Below, piece by piece: positions 6,933-10,464 of a DNA stretch of 10,464 nt. The notes under the pieces were generated by a model. The model did not search any database and was not told the DNA's origin. It saw only the letters and a list, made by a program, of their open reading frames with translations. The position numbers and the translations under genes are program-made. The DNA is from Halieaceae bacterium UBA3479 (GTDB taxonomy: Bacteria; Pseudomonadota; Gammaproteobacteria; Pseudomonadales; Halieaceae): contig DFQW01000148.1 of assembly GCA_002377985.1 (NCBI GenBank), forward strand, positions 1 to 10,464, written 5' to 3'. How positions within the stretch are numbered: position 1 is the stretch's first letter; every line of letters starts with the position of its first letter.

Positions 6933-7472
6933 ATGACAGCGCTTAAAGAAAAGTACCGCAGCGAAATTGTTCCCAAGCTGAAGGAAGAGCTGGGTCTGGA
7001 CAACGTGATGGCGGTGCCACGTATCACCAAGATCACCCTGAATATGGGTGTGGGTGAGGCAGTGGGAGACAAAAAGGTGTTGGAGCACGCCGTTGCCGAC
7101 ATGGAAAAGATCGCCGGCCAGAAAGCGGTGGTGACCAAGTCACGCAAGTCTATTGCCGGCTTCAAGATCCGTGACGGATGGCCCATTGGATGCAAGGTAA
7201 CGCTGCGTGATGAGCGGATGTATGAGTTTTTGGATCGACTGATAAACATCGCGATCCCGCGTATTCGCGACTTTCGCGGCATCAGCCCCAAGCAGTTTGA
7301 CGGTCGCGGTAATTTTGCCATGGGCGTGACCGAGCAAATTATTTTTCCGGAAATCGACTACGACCAGATCGACAAGTTGCGTGGTATGGATATCACGATT
7401 TCAACCACGGCTGCGAACGATGCGCAGGGCCGTGCGTTGCTGGCGGCGTTTAATTTCCCATTCAGAACCTGA
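6933..7472 (+). CDS. rplE: 50S ribosomal protein L5
   Basis: The gene encodes 179 residues, the same length as E. coli. Landmarks are [28 protein letters not shown] at the N-terminus, [25 protein letters not shown], and the central segment around [36 protein letters not shown]5 binds 5S rRNA and contacts the P-site tRNA and S13. ATG at 6933 is preceded by AGAGG (6918-6922) at 10-nt spacing. In E. coli the spc operon is repressed by S8 binding an RNA fold around the rplE start. The 30-nt gap here is among the longer ones in the block and would be the place for it, but I cannot confirm a matching fold by eye. Confidence 0.99.
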   Translation: MTALKEKYRSEIVPKLKEELGLDNVMAVPRITKITLNMGVGEAVGDKKVLEHAVADMEKIAGQKAVVTKSRKSIAGFKIRDGWPIGCKVTLRDERMYEFLDRLINIAIPRIRDFRGISPKQFDGRGNFAMGVTEQIIFPEIDYDQIDKLRGMDITISTTAANDAQGRALLAAFNFPFRT

Positions 7473-7484
7473 GGCAGTAAAGAT

Positions 7485-7790
7485 ATGGCCAAAAAATCCA
7501 TGATTGCCCGCGAGTTAAAGCGCGCTAAGACCGTAGAGAAGTTTGCTAGCAAGCGTGCGCAGCTCAAGGAGCTGATTGCCAATGTGAACGCGTCCGACGA
7601 CGAGCGGTGGGAAGCACAGATCGCGCTGCAAAAGCTGCCGCGAAATGCCAGCCCAGTGCGACAGCAGCGTCGTTGTCAGCTCACTGGGCGGCCTCATGGC
7701 GTTTACAGAAAATTTGGTTTGTGTCGCAACAAGCTGCGTGAAGCGGCAATGCGAGGCGATGTGCCGGGCCTGGTTAAGTCCAGCTGGTAA
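7485..7790 (+). CDS. rpsN: 30S ribosomal protein S14, long zinc-independent type
   Basis: The gene encodes 101 residues, the same length as E. coli. It starts [13 protein letters not shown], has [30 protein letters not shown], and ends with [35 protein letters not shown]. The paired CxxC zinc ligands of the short S14 type are absent (only isolated cysteines in RRCQ and GLCR), so this is the zinc-free form. S14 assembles into the 30S head next to S10 and S3. The Shine-Dalgarno GAGG (7471-7474) overlaps the rplE TGA stop; the ATG is 12 nt past that stop. Confidence 0.99.
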   Translation: MAKKSMIARELKRAKTVEKFASKRAQLKELIANVNASDDERWEAQIALQKLPRNASPVRQQRRCQLTGRPHGVYRKFGLCRNKLREAAMRGDVPGLVKSSW

Positions 7791-7804
7791 CGGAGAGCGA
7801 TTGA

Positions 7805-8200
7805 ATGAGCATGCAAGATCCCCTGAGCGATATGTTGACCCGTTTGCGTAATGCGCAAATGGCGGGCAAGCGTAGTGTCGATATGCCCGGCTCGAAACTA
7901 AAGGTGTCGGTCGCCAAGGTGCTGGAGCAAGAGGGCTACATTGCCGGGCACCGTTACGACGTCAGTAGTGGCAAGCCGCGTTTGCAGATCGATTTGAAGT
8001 ATTTCGATGGTAAGCCGGTGATTGCCGAGATCGAGCGCATCAGCAAGCCGTCTCTGCGTCGCTATTCCGGCAAAGATGACTTGCCGTCGGTGCGCGGTGG
8101 GTTGGGCGTTGCCATCGTTTCGACGTCTCGCGGCGTCATGACTGACCGCGCTGCGCGCGCTGCGGGTGTCGGGGGCGAAGTCCTCTGCACCGTATTCTGA
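7805..8200 (+). CDS. rpsH: 30S ribosomal protein S8
   Basis: The gene encodes 131 residues (E. coli 130). The N-terminal domain has [18 protein letters not shown] and [20 protein letters not shown]. The C-terminal RNA-binding domain has [31 protein letters not shown], including the conserved STSRGVMTD motif. S8 binds helix 21 of 16S rRNA and organises the central domain. In E. coli it is also the repressor of the spc operon, so it is the expected regulator here. ATG at 7805 follows GGAG (7792-7795) by 9 nt; the alternative ATG two codons later is less consistent with the family's MSMQDP start. Confidence 0.99.
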   Translation: MSMQDPLSDMLTRLRNAQMAGKRSVDMPGSKLKVSVAKVLEQEGYIAGHRYDVSSGKPRLQIDLKYFDGKPVIAEIERISKPSLRRYSGKDDLPSVRGGLGVAIVSTSRGVMTDRAARAAGVGGEVLCTVF

Positions 8201-8224
8201 TTCGAAAACAGGAGCGTTAAGGAA

Positions 8225-8752
8225 ATGTCTCGTGTAGCGAACAGCCCCGTGAATCTACCCAAAGGGGTAGATGTCAAAGTTGAGGGCATGAATCTCATGG
8301 TCAAGGGTGGCAAAGGCGCTCTTGATCTGACGTTGACCGAAGGTATCGGCGTGAACGTTGAGGAAGACTCGGCGACGATCACTTTTGACGATGATGCCCA
8401 GCGCGCAATGGCGGGAACGACCCGCTCGCTGCTGGCGAACATGGTCAAGGGTGTTTCCGAGGGTTGGGAGAAGCGTCTGGTGTTGAACGGCGTCGGCTAT
8501 CGCGCTAAGGCTTCCGGTAAGACAGTCAACCTGACTATCGGTCTGTCGCATCCCGTGGATTACACGTTGGCAGAGGGCTTGTCAGCCGACACGCCCACAC
8601 AAACAGAAATCGTTATCTCTGGTATCGACAAGCAAGCTGTCGGTCAGGCGGCGGCTGAGATCCGCAGTTTCCGTCCACCAGAGCCCTACAAAGGCAAAGG
8701 TATTCGTTACGCCGACGAGCACGTCCGACGTAAAGAAGCCAAGAAAAAGTAA
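8225..8752 (+). CDS. rplF: 50S ribosomal protein L6
   Basis: The gene encodes 175 residues (E. coli 177). It has two tandem copies of the L6 fold: the first about 1-80 ([21 protein letters not shown]), the second about 82-175 ([27 protein letters not shown]). It ends with the signature [28 protein letters not shown]6 lies near the GTPase-associated region and the sarcin-ricin loop, where elongation factors bind. ATG at 8225 follows AGGAG (8210-8214) by 10 nt; a second purine block, AAGG, sits immediately before the start. A 12-nt gap precedes rplR. Confidence 0.99.
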   Translation: MSRVANSPVNLPKGVDVKVEGMNLMVKGGKGALDLTLTEGIGVNVEEDSATITFDDDAQRAMAGTTRSLLANMVKGVSEGWEKRLVLNGVGYRAKASGKTVNLTIGLSHPVDYTLAEGLSADTPTQTEIVISGIDKQAVGQAAAEIRSFRPPEPYKGKGIRYADEHVRRKEAKKK

Positions 8753-8764
8753 TCAGGTACCACG

Positions 8765-9115
8765 ATGAATACCAAAACGAAAGCGCGTTTGCGTCGCGCC
8801 AGAAAATCCAGAGTTCAGCTGCGCACGGCAGGTTCTGTGCGCTTGTCTGTGCACCGAACACCCAGGCACATCTATGCTCAGGTGATATCCGGGGATAGCA
8901 AGACGGTGTTGGCTCAGGCGTCAACGCTCGACAAGGATTTGCGTGCTGGCGCAACGGGAAATGTCACGGCTGCGGCAGCAGTCGGCAAGTTGGTCGCAGA
9001 GCGCGCGAAGGCGGCAGGTGTGACTTCTGTGGCATTCGATCGATCAGGGTTTCGATATCACGGGCGCGTCAAGGCGCTCGCTGAGGCTGCACGCGAAGGT
9101 GGGCTGGAGTTTTAA
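8765..9115 (+). CDS. rplR: 50S ribosomal protein L18
   Basis: The gene encodes 116 residues (E. coli 117). It has a very basic N-terminal arm ([17 protein letters not shown]), then [16 protein letters not shown], and ends with [29 protein letters not shown]18 binds 5S rRNA with L5 and helps bring it into the 50S subunit. The Shine-Dalgarno is short (AGGT, 8755-8758, 6-nt spacing), so translation may lean on coupling to rplF. The next gene, rpsE, begins only 2 nt after the stop codon. Confidence 0.99.
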   Translation: MNTKTKARLRRARKSRVQLRTAGSVRLSVHRTPRHIYAQVISGDSKTVLAQASTLDKDLRAGATGNVTAAAAVGKLVAERAKAAGVTSVAFDRSGFRYHGRVKALAEAAREGGLEF

Positions 9116-9117
9116 GT

Positions 9118-9639
9118 ATGGCGATGAATGACAAAAAGCAGCAGGGCGACCAGCGTACCGAGGGCGATCTGCAGGAAAAGCTGGTTCAGGTGAATCGTGT
9201 TGCCAAAACCGTAAAAGGTGGCCGCATCATGAGCTTTACTGCGCTGACCGTGGTGGGAGATGGCAAGGGCCGGGTCGGATATGGCCGCGGCAAGGCGCGA
9301 GAGGTGCCGGTTGCCATTCAGAAGGCCATGGACGCCGCGCGGCGCAATATGGTTCAGGTACAGCTCGTTAATGGCACTCTGCAGTACCCCATTAAGGCAG
9401 CCCATGGCGCCTCCAAGGTTTATATGCAGCCCGCCTCGGAAGGTACGGGCGTCATCGCCGGTGGTGCTATGCGTTCAGTGCTGGAACTGGCCGGTGTGCA
9501 CAACGTTTTGGCCAAGTGTTACGGCTCTACCAACCCCGTGAATGTGGTCCGCGCTACGTTCAAAGGCCTCAGGGATATGAGTTCACCAGAGGACGTTGCT
9601 GCGCGCCGCGGCTTGAGCGTCGAAGAAATCCTCAGCTGA
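9118..9639 (+). CDS. rpsE: 30S ribosomal protein S5
   Basis: The gene encodes 173 residues (E. coli 167). The extra residues form a charged N-terminal stretch ([16 protein letters not shown]) before [32 protein letters not shown], the dsRBD-like domain. The loop VAKTVKGGR, where spectinomycin-resistance changes occur in E. coli, looks like wild type. The C-terminal domain has [29 protein letters not shown] and [13 protein letters not shown]5 acts at the mRNA entry channel and in decoding fidelity. GGAG (9106-9109) inside the end of rplR, 8 nt upstream, supports ATG at 9118 over the one two codons later. Confidence 0.99.
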   Translation: MAMNDKKQQGDQRTEGDLQEKLVQVNRVAKTVKGGRIMSFTALTVVGDGKGRVGYGRGKAREVPVAIQKAMDAARRNMVQVQLVNGTLQYPIKAAHGASKVYMQPASEGTGVIAGGAMRSVLELAGVHNVLAKCYGSTNPVNVVRATFKGLRDMSSPEDVAARRGLSVEEILS

Positions 9640-9656
9640 GTATTGGGGTTAAAACA

Positions 9657-9851
9657 ATGAGCAAAGCAATGATTAAAGTGACGCAGGTCCGCAGTATTCA
9701 CGGTCGCCTCAAGAAGCATCAGGCCTGTGTTGCAGGATTGGGTCTTCGTCGAATTGGCCACACCGTTGAGGTTGAAGACACGCCGTCTGTGCGCGGCATG
9801 ATCAACAAGGTCAACTATTTGGTGCGTGTTGAGGGCGAGAGCAATGTCTGA
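9657..9851 (+). CDS. rpmD: 50S ribosomal protein L30
   Basis: The gene encodes 64 residues (E. coli 59). It has [54 protein letters not shown], the full L30 fold, with a few extra residues at each end (MSKAM and GESNV). L30 is a small globular 50S protein. ATG at 9657 is preceded by a G-rich stretch (GGGG, 9645-9648) at 8-nt spacing. An in-frame ATG at 9669 would give a shorter form but lacks a ribosome site. The 3' end overlaps rplO by 8 nt (9844-9851). Confidence 0.98.
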   Translation: MSKAMIKVTQVRSIHGRLKKHQACVAGLGLRRIGHTVEVEDTPSVRGMINKVNYLVRVEGESNV

Positions 9852-10290
9852 CGATATGCGTTTGAACAACCTGAAGCCTGCCCCCGGCGCCAAGCGTGAT
9901 GCAAAGCGCGTGGGCCGCGGCATTGGTTCGGGCACGGGTAAAACCGCGGGCCGTGGCCACAAGGGACTGAAGTCTCGTTCTGGCGGCACGGTAAAAGCGG
10001 GCTTCGAGGGCGGCCAGATGCCGCTTCAGAAGCGGCTGCCCAAGTACGGCTTTAGCTCGCGCATTGGCCGCACAACCGCAGAAGTTCGCTTGCATGAGTT
10101 GAATCGTGTGGATGGCGACGTTGTTGATCTGGACGCGCTCAAGGCCGCGGATTTGATCAAAGAAGACGTAAAGCGTGTGCGCGTTTTCCTCTCAGGCGAC
10201 ATCAGCCGCGCAGTCAATGTGCGCGGTCTGACGGTAACCAAAGGCGCGAAAGCAGCCATTGAAGCCGCCGGCGGGAGTGTCGAGGCGTAA
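9844..10290 (+). CDS. rplO: 50S ribosomal protein L15
   Basis: The gene encodes 148 residues (E. coli 144). The Gly/Arg/Lys-rich N-terminal extension that threads into 23S rRNA is typical: [14 protein letters not shown], then [25 protein letters not shown] and [17 protein letters not shown]. The C-terminal globular domain ends [17 protein letters not shown] at 9844 adds MSDD to the usual MRLN beginning and overlaps the rpmD stop by 8 nt; purines (GAGG, GAGAG) lie at 9831-9841. The ATG at 9856 matches the family start but has no Shine-Dalgarno, and the in-frame start at 9826 lies deep in rpmD. The gene is certain; the exact start is slightly less so. Confidence 0.97.
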   Translation: MSDDMRLNNLKPAPGAKRDAKRVGRGIGSGTGKTAGRGHKGLKSRSGGTVKAGFEGGQMPLQKRLPKYGFSSRIGRTTAEVRLHELNRVDGDVVDLDALKAADLIKEDVKRVRVFLSGDISRAVNVRGLTVTKGAKAAIEAAGGSVEA

Positions 10291-10293
10291 TCC

Positions 10294-10464
10294 ATGGCTA
10301 ATGGCATGCCATCCATGAGTTCAGCCGGCATGGGAGAGCTATTTGCTCGCCTGCGCTTTGTGCTGATCGCACTCTTGATCTACCGGATCGGGACCCATAT
10401 CCCTGTCCCGGGTATCGATCCAGAGCAGTTGGCATCTTTGTTTGACCAGAACCAGGGCACGATC
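10294..10464 (+). CDS. secY: Preprotein translocase subunit SecY, N-terminal part (cut by the window edge)
   Basis: ATG at 10294 opens 57 codons in frame to the right edge. The N-terminus has a short polar segment rich in Met/Ser (MANGMPSMSSAGMG), then ELFARLRFVLIALLIYRIGTHIPVPGID, the first transmembrane helix and the IPVPGID motif diagnostic of SecY. The segment ends FDQNQGTI, matching the start of the periplasmic plug region of the family. SecY is the protein-conducting channel of the SecYEG translocon in the inner membrane. GAGG (10282-10285) gives 8-nt spacing, and only 3 nt separate it from the rplO stop. Alternative in-frame ATGs exist at codons 5, 8 and 13. The position as the terminal part of the spc operon matches E. 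coli. Confidence 0.97.
   Translation, partial: MANGMPSMSSAGMGELFARLRFVLIALLIYRIGTHIPVPGIDPEQLASLFDQNQGTI

Noticed and set aside
6896..6940. S8-repressor RNA fold at the rplX-rplE junction
   Set aside because: The E. coli precedent makes it likely in principle, but by eye I find only very short pairings and no clear copy of the 16S helix 21 core. A covariance-model search would be decisive.
1059..10464. Inserted, mobile, CRISPR, tRNA or novel genes inside the ribosomal-protein block
   Set aside because: Every interval is occupied by a standard S10/spc gene in the canonical order. The gaps are too short for tRNAs or other genes, and no direct repeats or insertion-sequence ends were seen.

Overview
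This window is the ribosomal-protein superoperon of a gammaproteobacterium: the complete S10 operon, followed by the spc operon up to the first 57 codons of secY. The gene order matches E. coli exactly (rpsJ-rplC-rplD-rplW-rplB-rpsS-rplV-rpsC-rplP-rpmC-rpsQ / rplN-rplX-rplE-rpsN-rpsH-rplF-rplR-rpsE-rpmD-rplO-secY). The proteins align almost without gaps to my memory of the E. coli and Pseudomonas proteins. S14 is the long type that binds no zinc. Base composition is moderately GC-rich. I cannot name the genus. A free-living, possibly marine, gammaproteobacterium is a guess.

Layout. Positions 1-764 (minus strand) hold the N-terminal two thirds of an EmrA/HlyD-type membrane-fusion protein that runs off the left edge. 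Positions 765-1058 form a divergent intergenic region with one sigma70-like promoter candidate for each direction and three copies of a 7-nt GC-rich word able to form two alternative hairpins. From 1059 to 10464 everything is on the plus strand and very tightly packed. Most junctions are 2-30 nt or overlap, and several stop codons are fused to the next Shine-Dalgarno sequence or start codon. The exceptions are rpsJ-rplC (120 nt), rpsC-rplP (45 nt), rpsQ-rplN (52 nt, the S10/spc boundary) and rplE's upstream gap (30 nt). No convincing intrinsic terminator is seen between rpsJ and secY, so read-through of both operons is likely.

How the genes work together. The 21 plus-strand genes encode 30S proteins (S10, S19, S3, S17, S14, S8, S5), 50S proteins (L3, L4, L23, L2, L22, L16, L29, L14, L24, L5, L6, L18, L30, L15) and the SecY translocon channel. 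L23, L29 and L24 surround the exit tunnel to which SecY docks. The adaptor upstream is an unrelated neighbour that probably works with an MFS exporter and an outer-membrane channel encoded further left.

I found no undescribed gene system. The more unusual points are non-coding: the S10 leader region, the long structured rpsJ-rplC gap and the hairpin before rplN. A shortened S3 C-terminus and the absence of tuf/fusA directly upstream of rpsJ are also worth checking.
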